DNA of 29,389 nucleotides, from contig CAXPJI010000060.1 of NCBI GenBank assembly GCA_964217345.1, positions 1 to 29,389 of the forward strand, read 5' to 3'. This DNA is from UBA3478 sp964217345. Its GTDB lineage: Bacteria > Bacteroidota > Bacteroidia > Flavobacteriales > Flavobacteriaceae. Position numbers and translations under genes: made by a program. Position 1 is the stretch's first letter. Each line of letters begins with the position of its first letter. The notes under the pieces were generated by a model. It saw only the letters and a list, made by a program, of their open reading frames with translations, searched no databases and was not told the DNA's origin. This document shows, piece after piece, positions 8,592 through 17,227 of the stretch.

Positions 8592-9455
8592 TTATTGAAT
8601 AGATGGGCTTTTCATTCCTTCTTCAATCATATCATAGAATTGATCTAGTTTCGGAAGTACAACAATACGTGTACGACGATTCTTTGCACGGTTAGCAGCA
8701 CTGTTATTCTCAACTAGTGGAACGTAGTAACTACGACCTGCAGCAGTCATTCTCTTAGGATCTACCTTAAACTCGTTTTGAAGAACACGAACAATTGCGG
8801 TGGCTCTTTTTACCGATAAATCCCAGTTATCTTTAATCTCTGCATTGGTTTTAAAAGGAACATTGTCGGTATGTCCTTCGACCATAAATTCGAAATCAGG
8901 TTTAGCGTTAACCACTTTAGCTACTTTTCCAAGAACCTGTTTTGCTTGTTCTGATACTACATAACTTCCGCTTCTAAAAAGTAGTTTGTCAGCAATAGAT
9001 ACAAATACAACTCCTTTTTCAACGTTTACCTCGATATCGGTATCATTAAGGTTTCCTAAAGCTCCCTTCAAGCTCGCTACTAGTGCAAGATTAACTGAGT
9101 CTCTTCGTGTTATTGCATCTTGTAGTCTTGTAATAGAAACTTCCTTTTCTTTAAGGCTTTCTAATGTTTTTTCTAGGTTTTCAGCACCCTTTGAAGTAAG
9201 CGTGGTGAAGTCGTCCATATTGTTGATGAGCTCTTGGTTATTCGAACGCAAGAAATCGTTTTGACTAGAAAGTGCCTTTACTTGCGCCTCATACTTACTG
9301 ATCTCAGTGGCATAGTCATTCATTGTTCTTGTTGTTGTCGCAAGCTCATTTTTGGCGTTGTACAATTCTGAAGAAACGGTTTTGAACTTCTTTGAAGAAA
9401 CACAAGAGCCTAACGTTAGTGCTACAAGTGCTACAGGTATTAATTTAACTTTCAT
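8592..9455 (-). CDS. OmpA-family peptidoglycan-binding lipoprotein
   Basis: I choose the start at 9455 (MKVKLIPVAL) because it gives a clean lipoprotein signal with lipobox LGSC at Cys18. The in-frame ATG at 9461 adds two residues, and the still longer frame to 9566 would prepend an implausible segment and run into the upstream gene. The mature part of the 287 aa product has a coiled coil (about 25-115), then an OmpA C-terminal domain with VEGHTDNVPF, NWDLSVKRATAIV and NRAKNRRTRIVV, the residues that bind diaminopimelate in peptidoglycan. It should tether the outer membrane to the cell wall. It is last of a three-gene run after the glycosyltransferase, with an 8-bp-arm dyad in the gap between them and a strong terminator behind it. 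Confidence 0.93.
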   Translation of the reverse strand: MKVKLIPVALVALTLGSCVSSKKFKTVSSELYNAKNELATTTRTMNDYATEISKYEAQVKALSSQNDFLRSNNQELINNMDDFTTLTSKGAENLEKTLESLKEKEVSITRLQDAITRRDSVNLALVASLKGALGNLNDTDIEVNVEKGVVFVSIADKLLFRSGSYVVSEQAKQVLGKVAKVVNAKPDFEFMVEGHTDNVPFKTNAEIKDNWDLSVKRATAIVRVLQNEFKVDPKRMTAAGRSYYVPLVENNSAANRAKNRRTRIVVLPKLDQFYDMIEEGMKSPSIQ

Positions 9456-9491
9456 AATCATGTGTTGTTTTATACAGTACCAAATTAGCAA

Positions 9492-9508
9492 ATAGTTTGC
9501 CAAACTAT
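9492..9508. promoter_or_regulatory. Perfect 8-bp inverted repeat upstream of OmpA lipoprotein gene
   Basis: ATAGTTTGCCAAACTAT is a perfect dyad of two 8-base arms around one central base. It lies 37 bases upstream of the OmpA lipoprotein start and 26 bases past the glycosyltransferase stop. A one-base loop cannot form a hairpin, so a dimeric protein binding site is the more natural reading. No factor is known to me for this sequence. Confidence 0.4.
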
Positions 9509-9534
9509 CAATAAAGACTAGAAAGTATGATAAA

Positions 9535-10518
9535 TTATTTCTTGTAGCCTCTGATATAATAATCAAAAACGATAGCTCTTTTAACCGGCTTTACTGCGGT
9601 ATTAAATGAATTCGTTCGCTCGCCCAAATAGGCTCGAAACTTGCTGTAAAATTGAAAATGAGCTTTTACAATTGCTAATGTGTGCTTCGGTTTACCCTGA
9701 ATTAGAAAGAACAGGCCTGCAACACCATCTAGAATCAGTCTCGCCCCGATAATGAACCAAAGAAGCTGATTATCCGAATTCTTAACAACATTCAGTAGGG
9801 AGTTTCTAAAGTTTAGTTGTGTTTTAAAGGGATTTGCATTAGACAAAGTTGACCCCCCTAAATGGAACACTTTGCTTTTTGAAGTATACCAAACCTGATA
9901 TCCCATACGTTGAGCTCTCCAACAAAGATCTATTTCTTCCTGGTGAGCAAAGTAGCGATCATCAAATCCCCTTAAATTTTTGAACAGTTCATTTCTAATG
10001 AAAAGACAAGCTCCTGTTGCCCAAAAAACGGGGATTTCATCATCGTATTGACCATGGTCTTTTTCAATATGAGAAAATAGTCGCCCTCTACAATAGGGAT
10101 ATCCTAAAAAGTCAATAAAACCACCTGCGGCTCCGGCATATTCAAAAAGTTCTGGATTTTTTTCATCAAGAATTTTAGGTTGTACAATACCAATGTCGGA
10201 ATTTTTAAAAAGATCAGTAATCGGTTCAATCCAGTTTCCTTCTACTCGAACATCAGAATTTAATAGGCATAGAATAGACTCATTGATTGATTTTAACCCT
10301 TCATTATAACCTCCGGCAAAACCATAGTTTTTATCTAATGCGATAACCTGTACATCCTTAAAGTCTGAGTGGAGCGTCTTAACAGAGTCGTCGGTTGAAC
10401 CGTTGTCGATAACATAGATATTCGCTTGAGCACTATTTTCTAAAACACTAGGTAGAAAACGTTTAAGAAGTGCACTACCATTCCAGTTCAGTATTACAAT
10501 GGCTATATCAGACCTCAT
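9535..10518 (-). CDS. Family 2 glycosyltransferase
   Basis: The 327 aa product has the GT-A nucleotide-sugar fold of the rhamnosyltransferase-like GT2 group. Visible parts are the N-terminal strand IAIVILNWNGS (5-15), VIDNGSTDDSV (about 36-46), KNYGFAGGYNEGL, the DXD-like metal site in LLNSDVRV (about 85-92), FWATGACLFIRNELF, and the catalytic-base region EEIDLCWRAQRMGY (about 194-207). A hydrophobic stretch near 255-280 (LLWFIIGARLILDGVAGLFF) suggests membrane attachment on the cytoplasmic face. The probable role is adding a sugar to a cell-surface glycan; donor and acceptor are unknown. Its ATG overlaps the stop of the HsdR-N gene (ATGA, 4 bases), which implies translational coupling. Confidence 0.92.
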   Translation of the reverse strand: MRSDIAIVILNWNGSALLKRFLPSVLENSAQANIYVIDNGSTDDSVKTLHSDFKDVQVIALDKNYGFAGGYNEGLKSINESILCLLNSDVRVEGNWIEPITDLFKNSDIGIVQPKILDEKNPELFEYAGAAGGFIDFLGYPYCRGRLFSHIEKDHGQYDDEIPVFWATGACLFIRNELFKNLRGFDDRYFAHQEEIDLCWRAQRMGYQVWYTSKSKVFHLGGSTLSNANPFKTQLNFRNSLLNVVKNSDNQLLWFIIGARLILDGVAGLFFLIQGKPKHTLAIVKAHFQFYSKFRAYLGERTNSFNTAVKPVKRAIVFDYYIRGYKK

Positions 10519-10973
10519 ATTCCTTGAAATTCACTAATCGAAGATAGCCAAGTATAGCTTTTATCTTCTCTATTAAGTTGAGCGAGTTTATGTGTTAAAC
10601 CATTGGTTATAAACAAGTAATCTGGTTCAAGAACTTCACAATATCTCAAACTCTGATGAATTGCTTTTTGATCAAGGACAACCGTTGGAGCTTTACACTC
10701 TGCTAATAAATGAACGCATCCGTCTGATTTAAAAACAGCTAGGTCAAATCTAGAGTTAATTTGACCAGTAGTGACTTTGTGTTCAACCTTCATGAGGCTT
10801 TTAGAGATGTTCCACTGATCAATTAAAAAGTGAATGAGATGCTGACGAACCCATTCTTCAGGCTGAAGTAAAACAAATTTTTTACGAATAATATCAAAGA
10901 TGACCCATCCCTTTTCGGTATTTTTAGCCTTAAATGAATAAGGCGGAAATTGAAGTCTCGGTAATGCATGCAT
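10515..10973 (-). CDS. HsdR N-terminal-domain (HSDR_N) stand-alone protein, PD-(D/E)XK fold
   Basis: The start at 10973 (MHALPRLQFPPYSF) gives 152 aa. An upstream in-frame ATG at 11033 is rejected because it would overlap the divergent holA by 41 bases and precedes the conserved start. The protein corresponds to the N-terminal nuclease-like domain of type I restriction HsdR subunits. It keeps a PD-(D/E)XK core: QHLIHFLI helix, RFDLAVF with the aspartate, and LLAECKAP with the ExK pair. There is no helicase part and no hsdM or hsdS in the window, so this is not a restriction system. Such solitary proteins are often found beside holA in Bacteroidota. Function is unknown. It starts 19 bases from holA in the opposite direction and is coupled to the glycosyltransferase. 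Confidence 0.82.
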   Translation of the reverse strand: MHALPRLQFPPYSFKAKNTEKGWVIFDIIRKKFVLLQPEEWVRQHLIHFLIDQWNISKSLMKVEHKVTTGQINSRFDLAVFKSDGCVHLLAECKAPTVVLDQKAIHQSLRYCEVLEPDYLFITNGLTHKLAQLNREDKSYTWLSSISEFQGI

Positions 10974-10979
10974 CTCACA

Positions 10980-10987
10980 CAAAAATA
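10980..10987 (-). promoter_or_regulatory. Predicted Bacteroidota -7 element (TATTTTTG) for the HsdR-N operon
   Basis: On the minus strand the octamer TATTTTTG matches the Bacteroidota -7 consensus TAnnTTTG and ends 6 bases before the chosen start at 10973. A transcript from it would be leaderless or nearly so. I see no TTG at a good -33 distance, so the call is weak. It falls inside the 19-base gap shared with holA. Confidence 0.3.
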
Positions 10988-10992
10988 CTACA

Positions 10993-11994
10993 ATGAGCAG
11001 TTTTGAATCTATTAAATCCGCCATTTCGAGCAAGAATTATCCTGCGGTAGCTGTTTTGTATGGTGAGGAGCCTTATTTCATGAAAGACCTAGCTAAATTG
11101 TTCGAAAATAGTGTGGTGCCACATGAGGCAAAGGATTTTAATCAACATATCCTTTATGGAAAGGATACCTCAATGGGAGAGGTAATTCAGAGGGCTCGTG
11201 CACTCCCGATGTTTTCTGATCAAACCCTTGTATTGGTTCGAGAGGCTCAACATCTTTCTAAACAATTAGGAGAACTTGAGAGTTATTTAGAAAATCCGAA
11301 TCCTACTTCTGTTATTGTTCTTGTTATGCATCAGAAATCATTAGACAGAAGACTGAAGGTGGTAAAAAGAATTGAAAAAGAGCAGCTGCTTTTTGAAAGT
11401 AAGCCTATTTACGAAAATAAAGTAGGGGTATTCTTAGACGAACTGTTGCGTAATAAAGGCATAGAGCTATCGAATAAAGCCAAGCAATTATTGCTCTTTA
11501 GCATAAGCACCGATCTTTCTCGATACGAACGTGAAACTGATAAACTAATCATTGCTGATCCTGACACTAAAAGCTTTGATGAAACCCATATAGAACGTCA
11601 TGTCGGTATCAATCGGCAATACAATGTATTTGAACTTACTAAGGCACTAAGTGAGGGAAACCATAAAAGAAGTGCCTCGATATTAGGATATTTTGCCAAG
11701 AATACTAAGGACCATCCACCCATTGCGACTTTAGCTGTATTATATCCTTTTTTTACAAAAGTTTTTCGTCTTCATACACTGAGTAATCCAAAAGATGCAC
11801 CGAGGGTATTGGGGATCTCTCCTTATTTTTTATCCGAGTACCAATCGGCTGCTAGAAATTTCCCAATGAAGCGATTGACAAGGATTGTTAGTTCTTTACG
11901 AGAACTTGATTTGAAGTGTAAAGGAGTGGAAGGGGCACCTGGTTTAAACGACCAGCAGATCTATCAAGATATCGCGATGTCCTTGCTAGGATAA
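10993..11994 (+). CDS. holA: DNA polymerase III delta subunit
   Basis: HolA is the clamp-loader subunit that opens the beta sliding clamp during replication. The 333 aa length fits. The N-terminal AAA+-like domain lacks a functional P-loop, as is normal for delta; visible parts are YPAVAVLYGEEPYFMKDLAKLF (about 16-37), the acidic and hydrophobic segments LPMFSDQTLVLVREAQHL and SVIVLVMHQKSLDRRLK, then VGINRQYNVFELTKALSEGN and the C-terminal collar region ending GLNDQQIYQDIAMSLLG. The start ATG is 19 bases from the divergent HsdR-N start. It ends 2 bases before the stop of the convergent E1 gene, with no hairpin terminator between. Confidence 0.93.
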   Translation: MSSFESIKSAISSKNYPAVAVLYGEEPYFMKDLAKLFENSVVPHEAKDFNQHILYGKDTSMGEVIQRARALPMFSDQTLVLVREAQHLSKQLGELESYLENPNPTSVIVLVMHQKSLDRRLKVVKRIEKEQLLFESKPIYENKVGVFLDELLRNKGIELSNKAKQLLLFSISTDLSRYERETDKLIIADPDTKSFDETHIERHVGINRQYNVFELTKALSEGNHKRSASILGYFAKNTKDHPPIATLAVLYPFFTKVFRLHTLSNPKDAPRVLGISPYFLSEYQSAARNFPMKRLTRIVSSLRELDLKCKGVEGAPGLNDQQIYQDIAMSLLG

Positions 11995-11996
11995 TC

Positions 11997-14387
11997 TTAC
12001 CACGATTTGAAATGATCAGGACGACTCTCTCTCATGAGGTTGTAAAGCCCTTCGAATATCTCTTCAGCGTTTGGTTTTGAGAAGTAGTCGCCATCTGAAC
12101 CATAGGGAGGTCTATGCTGCTTAGCCGTGATGACAAGCGGGGCAGTGTCTAGATGGCTAAATCCTTTTTGTTCTGAAATAATATGCTGGAGAAGAAATGC
12201 ACTATATCCACCCGGGACATCTTCATCAATAATTGCGAGTCGATTCGTTTTTTTAAGACTTTCGACGGTGCGGCGACTTTTATCAAATGGCCACAAGGTT
12301 TGAGCATCAATAATTTCACAAGAAATTCCGAAGGTACGCAGGCGCTCTGATGCCTCACAAACAATTTTAAGGGTAGAACCGTAAGAAACTACAGTAATGT
12401 CAGACCCTTCTTCAATCACCTCAATTTCTCCAATAGGAGTAGTAAAATGACCAATATTTTCAGGTAATGCTTCTTTACTTCTGTAACCGTTTAACGGTTC
12501 GATGACAATAGCTGGCTCATTGGCTTTTAGAAGAGCATTATACATTCCTGCTGCTTGGGTCATGTTTCTAGGTGAAAGGATGTAAATACCACGAAGTATA
12601 TTCACAAGACCTCCCATCGGAGAACCCGAATGCCAAATCCCTTCTAAACGATGCCCTCTAGTACGAACGATCAATGGCGCAATTTGCTGACCTACAGACC
12701 TATATCGTAGTGTGGCTAAATCATCTGTTAATACTTGAATGGCATAAAAGATGTAATCGAGGTATTGAATTTCGGCAATGGGTCGTAATCCACGCATAGC
12801 TAAACCAATTCCTTGTCCGATAATGCTGGCCTCGCGTATACTGGTATCACTAACGCGATCTTCACCATATTTTTCTTGTAGATCTTCTAAAGCTTTATTT
12901 ACTCCTCCGATTTTACCCGTGTCCTCTCCAAAGACCATGAGGCGAGGGTCAGTATCTAAAAGAATATCGAAGTTTTCTTGAAGAATTCTTCTCCCGTCAA
13001 CAAAGTGAGGTTTATCTGGATAAACAGCAGGAATATGCGGTATAGCGGTTAGACTACGATGACTTTCATCAATAAGTTCACTGCTGTAAGCATCTAGCTC
13101 TTCATTTTTTATTTGAGCAGCTAATTGATTTAAACGTTGCAGTAAATCTGATTGTCCTTTTTGAAAGGCAATATTTTTGGCAAGATCTAACGATACTAAG
13201 GTATCCTTTTTAAATACTAATTTTTTAGAATTAAGCTTCTTAAGGAGATCCTTGTACTCAGGTAAAGGATTCGAAGCGTTATCACTTAATAATTCACTAA
13301 GGTGACGTGCGTAAGCGCGTGGAATTTCCTGATACTCTTTGAATGCGGTCTTTTTTGCCTCTTGTACCTCTAGGTGAACCTCTTCATCAATTTGGTTCAA
13401 TTCTTCTTGGGTACAAACCTTGTTCTCTAGAATCCATTGCTTGAAAGTTCTTAAACAATCATGGTTTTGTTCCCATGCTAGGCGATCTTCAGATTTGTAA
13501 CGTTCATGCGAGCCAGAAGTACTGTGCCCCTGCGGTTGAGTAAGTTCAGTAACATGTACTAAAACGGGAACATGCTCTACACGTGCTAGCTTTTCTGCTT
13601 TGCCGTAAGCCTCGATAAGTGCAGGATAATCCCACCCTTTGACTTTAATAATTTCAAAGCCTTGAGTATTATCATCGCGATTAAACCCCTTTAAAGCGTC
13701 TGAAATGCTTTGTTTAATGGTATGAAATTCTGCCGGTACTGAAATGCCGTATTCGTCATCCCAAACACTCATAACCATAGGTACTTGCATTACCCCAGCC
13801 GCATTCATTACCTCAAAAAACAGACCCTCTGAGGTTGAGGCATTACCAATGGTTCCCCAAGCGATTTCATCCCCTGAAACGCTAAACTTTGAAGAACCTT
13901 TAATCGAACGATTACGATAAACTTTTGATGCCTGAGCTAATCCAAGTAAACGTGGCATTTGCCCAGCTGTCGATGAAATATCTGATGCCGAGTTGAATTG
14001 TCTAGTTTGATTAATCCAGTTTCCATGATGATCTACATTAGGAGTAGAAAAATGCCCGGTCATCTGTCTTCCACCATTCATAGGTTCATGGGCTAAGTCG
14101 GTAGTACCGAACAACGTATGAAAAAATAAAACAGGATTCATTAAACCCTGAGCAAACATCAAAGTCTGGTCTCTATAATAACCACTACGGTAATCGCCTG
14201 GTTTAAAGAATTTACTTAGAGCAATTTGAGGAAGTTCTTTGCCGTCACCAAAGATTCCAAACTTAGCGCGTCCGAGAAGCACTTCTTTTCGACCTAATAA
14301 GCTGCATTCCCTGCTCAATCTAGCTATTCGATAATCCTCTAGAAGTTGAGATCGAAATTCAGAAAAAGTCATTTCATTATCGTACAT
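11997..14387 (-). CDS. Fused 2-oxo-acid dehydrogenase E1 alpha/beta (branched-chain type)
   Basis: The 796 aa protein carries both E1 chains in one polypeptide, as is usual in Bacteroidota. The alpha part (about 1-400) has YYRDQTLMFAQG, HFSTPNVDHHGNW and the thiamine-diphosphate region running from SGDEIAWGTIGNASTSEG (171-188) to VWDDEYGIS (208-216). The beta part (about 450-796) has VFGEDTGKIGGVNKA, SDTSIREASIIGQGIG, IAEIQYLDYIF and a transketolase C-terminal domain with IIDAQTLWPFD and IIDEDVPGGYSAF. The enzyme decarboxylates branched-chain 2-oxo acids (or pyruvate) and passes the acyl group to a lipoyl E2, which is not in the window. The substrate cannot be fixed from sequence. The gene follows the M1-like gene by 52 bases but has its own predicted promoter. 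Confidence 0.93.
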   Translation of the reverse strand: MYDNEMTFSEFRSQLLEDYRIARLSRECSLLGRKEVLLGRAKFGIFGDGKELPQIALSKFFKPGDYRSGYYRDQTLMFAQGLMNPVLFFHTLFGTTDLAHEPMNGGRQMTGHFSTPNVDHHGNWINQTRQFNSASDISSTAGQMPRLLGLAQASKVYRNRSIKGSSKFSVSGDEIAWGTIGNASTSEGLFFEVMNAAGVMQVPMVMSVWDDEYGISVPAEFHTIKQSISDALKGFNRDDNTQGFEIIKVKGWDYPALIEAYGKAEKLARVEHVPVLVHVTELTQPQGHSTSGSHERYKSEDRLAWEQNHDCLRTFKQWILENKVCTQEELNQIDEEVHLEVQEAKKTAFKEYQEIPRAYARHLSELLSDNASNPLPEYKDLLKKLNSKKLVFKKDTLVSLDLAKNIAFQKGQSDLLQRLNQLAAQIKNEELDAYSSELIDESHRSLTAIPHIPAVYPDKPHFVDGRRILQENFDILLDTDPRLMVFGEDTGKIGGVNKALEDLQEKYGEDRVSDTSIREASIIGQGIGLAMRGLRPIAEIQYLDYIFYAIQVLTDDLATLRYRSVGQQIAPLIVRTRGHRLEGIWHSGSPMGGLVNILRGIYILSPRNMTQAAGMYNALLKANEPAIVIEPLNGYRSKEALPENIGHFTTPIGEIEVIEEGSDITVVSYGSTLKIVCEASERLRTFGISCEIIDAQTLWPFDKSRRTVESLKKTNRLAIIDEDVPGGYSAFLLQHIISEQKGFSHLDTAPLVITAKQHRPPYGSDGDYFSKPNAEEIFEGLYNLMRESRPDHFKSW

Positions 14388-14416
14388 AGCCTTGCTTAAG
14401 TATCAATTCGATGTGG

Positions 14417-14448
14417 CAAAAATAAACAAACCCTTTACATTAGAACAA
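14417..14448 (-). promoter_or_regulatory. Predicted Bacteroidota promoter of the E1 gene
   Basis: On the minus strand, TATTTTTG (14424-14417) matches the -7 consensus TAnnTTTG. A TTG (14448-14446) lies 21 bases upstream, inside the 17-23 base range described for Flavobacterium. The predicted start of transcription is near 14411, giving a leader of about 24 bases before the ATG at 14387. The -33 part lies within the end of the upstream coding region. Confidence 0.5.
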
Positions 14449-17226
14449 GGATCTTGTAAAGAGTCGACTGAGGGTTTCAAAACGCAATGCGAGTACAAAT
14501 CTTACTTTACTGAGGTAATCGTCGCTAAATGAGATATATCCTTTCTGATGATGCACGGGTAAGTATATTTCTAAGAAATCGGGTACTAGATTTAATCGAA
14601 TACCTGATCCGTGGTAAAATTCTGCGTTTTGACCGAGATCTTTCTGAAGAGCAATCTCAGTATACATTTCTATAAAGCGATATAAGTTAATCGCTGTACT
14701 TAAGGTGATCAAACCTCTATTGGCGAATTCGCGATTCACCATTTCAGAAACAAAAGCTCCTTCGGCTCTGACGAGTTGTTGAGAGAATAATCCACTAGAT
14801 TCAGATCGACCAATCAGATTGTAGTCATACAGGTAGTCATTTGGACCATTGACTCCAAATGAAAAATAATCATCATTGGTGTTATTCTTGATAAAAGCCC
14901 CTGCAAACAATCGTGCACTAAGCTGAGTATTGTTTGTAAATAATTTTCGGTATTCAATCGCTCCAGAGAGTTTTATAAAATAATTTGAGATCTGTAAATC
15001 GGCTAGGGTGCTTTGAAAATCAAATAGACTTTGAGTACTCTGTTGATGACGAATATTAAGAACACCATAATCGGGATTAGTAAGTGCAGTTGACGATATA
15101 ATTTCATCATCATAGCTTCTAGACACTAAACGGTACCTTAACATCCAACTATTTCTATGACGTTTATTTAAATCAGGATCTTGCCCACTTAAACGAATAA
15201 AAGGGGTTAAGGTTGTATAAAGCGAATTTTTATTAAAGTGCTGAGAAGCGCCAAAAATCCCGTAAGAAACCCGAGTTCTATTTGGGTCCATTGCCCAATG
15301 ATTTCTTAAGACTGAAAAATTACCAATAACCGTATTTTCCTTAGAGGAATAAAGAGGCGTAATCTGAAACTCAATGGGTTTATTCAGTAAACTTTGATTC
15401 GAAAAACTTAAGCCGGCAGCAACTCCATCGTAAAGGTTGAAGTTGGCTTGGGGAGTAATAAAAAGATTGTTGTGAGTAGCACTGGGAAGATCTGTGAACG
15501 GTAGTATTTTTATAGGCTTAGCGAAAAGTTTAGATCTTGGATTTAATACATTATTATTTGTTCTAAACTCGGGTGATTCAAGATTAGGATTTACTACATA
15601 GCGAACCCCGGGTTGGTTTTCGAAATTCAAGTAGGGCTGCCTCTTCGAATTGTACACCCATTTTTCGTTCAGTATTGAATCTCCTTTCATTTGAACCACT
15701 TTCACCGGTACCGCATATGCTCCATTTTGTGAAACTCTTAAAAAATCAATCCCTGATCGTTGTTGTTCAAGATGTAACTTGAAATCGACGTGATTTCTGT
15801 TACTTAAAATTCTTCGGTCAACAATTGGCGCATTGATTTTAGAAGGTAGGTACCATTTTAAGTCGAATGCAGAGGCACCTGGTTTTAGATATTGACTAAG
15901 CTGATAGGATTTGAGGCTAGATCGAATCGCTAATTTATTTTCATCACTAATACTTAAATCAAACAATTGAGCAGAACGTATCGGATGCGCAATTTGCCAA
16001 TTGTAATTGAGTAATTGATCTGACCTAGATAATAAAGGTTGGTCTGAGTTTTTATTTTCTATGTATCGATCAAGCCATTGAAAATGATGGTTAAAATCGA
16101 TCTGTCCGAGATCGTACTTTTTTACAGGCCACCAACTAGCAAATTTTCCGCTAAACGAAAGGTTTGGGTATTGATAAGAAACATATTCTTGCAGTAAATA
16201 CTGGGAGAATCCATCAATATAAAATTGTTCTAGCTCAGGATTAGAATCAAAATTGAGTTGTAAATACTTACGAGCAATGGTCTTTAATAATTTTAACTCT
16301 TCAATAAAATTTGACGGATAAGGTGACAATAAAGATGGAATGTCATCAATGCCTACTAAGGGTCGTTCTTTATAATCTTGTTCTAGAATTAGAAGTGGCC
16401 TAAAACTTATCCCCGCTAAATAATTCTCAAGAAAAGGTAAAATTCGATCTAAGCTCGCTTCGATATTGTCAAAATCAGCTAACCAATCATTGGTTAGGAC
16501 AATTTCGGGTAGTTGATTGGTGAAACGAGTTGTGCTTTTAGTGTGATTAATAACGATTGCAGGGGGAGAGGCAAGAACTCCTCCAATTTGATGAGGGCCA
16601 ATGGCAGGTAGATCACTTTCAATAAAAAGCTTCTTTGTGTCGTTAAACCTAATGTTATAAGACACGATTCCTGATCGTTGATTCCCCCGTTGCCTAAAGT
16701 GATGTGCTCTTAATCGTTCATCTTCCTTAGGCACGGGAATAATGAATTGATTTTTAAGAATAAAAGACTCTTTGTCTTTTCCGTAACCTGTAAACCTGAT
16801 ATCTGGAAGATAGAGCGTGTAATCAATGTTTAGAGTTAAGGAATCTGTCTTATTCTCAGAAGGAATTTTAATGGCTAAAATGTCAAATTCAATTCGTGAA
16901 TAAGGAACTTCTGAATCGTTGATTTTGATGGATAAATCAATAGTACGACCCCGATCTTTTTCGGCTGCGAGATGAAGCCGGCGATCAAAAACTTGTCGAA
17001 ATGATTTGGCTAGTGGGGTTACTTTAGAAGAATAAGAATGATTCCAGTCATACAAATACAGTGAATCTCTATAAACAAAGTACTCAGGGGTTAATTCTAA
17101 TTGGCTAGATACCTTAATAGTTTGATCTTCTAGAATATCGAGATCTGCATTAAAACGCAAAGGAGGTAATTCTTGAGCGTAAATCCCACTGAATAAAAGA
17201 AGAAATAAATACCTGAATTGGGACAT
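14440..17226 (-). CDS. Exported M1-aminopeptidase-like protein without zinc ligands, probable C-terminal outer-membrane barrel
   Basis: The 928 aa product has a signal peptide ending at about GIYA (17), a beta-rich N-terminal region resembling the M1 saddle domain (about 20-240), a helical region (about 245-470), and a C-terminal half of alternating polar/hydrophobic strands (about 590-928) ending in Phe, as outer-membrane barrels do. In the helical region, LLKTIARKYLQLNFDSNPELEQFYIDGFSQYL looks like the M1 segment HExxH-x18-E followed by EGF. If so, HExxH has become KTIAR (315-319) and the distal glutamate is D338 in YIDGF, so the zinc site is gone. I infer a non-catalytic, surface-located relative of a peptidase; family assignment is by eye. 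It begins 1 base after the LOG gene, so the two are probably coupled. It sits between uvrA/LOG and the E1 gene. Confidence 0.65.
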   Translation of the reverse strand: MSQFRYLFLLLFSGIYAQELPPLRFNADLDILEDQTIKVSSQLELTPEYFVYRDSLYLYDWNHSYSSKVTPLAKSFRQVFDRRLHLAAEKDRGRTIDLSIKINDSEVPYSRIEFDILAIKIPSENKTDSLTLNIDYTLYLPDIRFTGYGKDKESFILKNQFIIPVPKEDERLRAHHFRQRGNQRSGIVSYNIRFNDTKKLFIESDLPAIGPHQIGGVLASPPAIVINHTKSTTRFTNQLPEIVLTNDWLADFDNIEASLDRILPFLENYLAGISFRPLLILEQDYKERPLVGIDDIPSLLSPYPSNFIEELKLLKTIARKYLQLNFDSNPELEQFYIDGFSQYLLQEYVSYQYPNLSFSGKFASWWPVKKYDLGQIDFNHHFQWLDRYIENKNSDQPLLSRSDQLLNYNWQIAHPIRSAQLFDLSISDENKLAIRSSLKSYQLSQYLKPGASAFDLKWYLPSKINAPIVDRRILSNRNHVDFKLHLEQQRSGIDFLRVSQNGAYAVPVKVVQMKGDSILNEKWVYNSKRQPYLNFENQPGVRYVVNPNLESPEFRTNNNVLNPRSKLFAKPIKILPFTDLPSATHNNLFITPQANFNLYDGVAAGLSFSNQSLLNKPIEFQITPLYSSKENTVIGNFSVLRNHWAMDPNRTRVSYGIFGASQHFNKNSLYTTLTPFIRLSGQDPDLNKRHRNSWMLRYRLVSRSYDDEIISSTALTNPDYGVLNIRHQQSTQSLFDFQSTLADLQISNYFIKLSGAIEYRKLFTNNTQLSARLFAGAFIKNNTNDDYFSFGVNGPNDYLYDYNLIGRSESSGLFSQQLVRAEGAFVSEMVNREFANRGLITLSTAINLYRFIEMYTEIALQKDLGQNAEFYHGSGIRLNLVPDFLEIYLPVHHQKGYISFSDDYLSKVRFVLALRFETLSRLFTRSLF

Positions 17227-17227
17227 T

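Noticed and set aside
8986..9264. A 92-codon open frame antisense to the OmpA lipoprotein gene
   Set aside because: It is serine/phenylalanine-rich shadow translation of a well-supported gene with no start context or recognisable features.
9456..9566. Longer N-terminus for the OmpA lipoprotein starting at 9566
   Set aside because: The extension overlaps the glycosyltransferase end, has no family support and would bury the lipoprotein signal peptide.
10515..10973. Evidence for a type I restriction-modification system
   Set aside because: Only the HsdR N-terminal domain is present; no helicase part, hsdM or hsdS occurs in the window.
10974..11033. Upstream ATG at 11033 extending the HsdR-N protein by 20 residues
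   Set aside because: It would overlap the divergent holA coding region by 41 bases and precedes the conserved MHALPRLQFPPYSF start.
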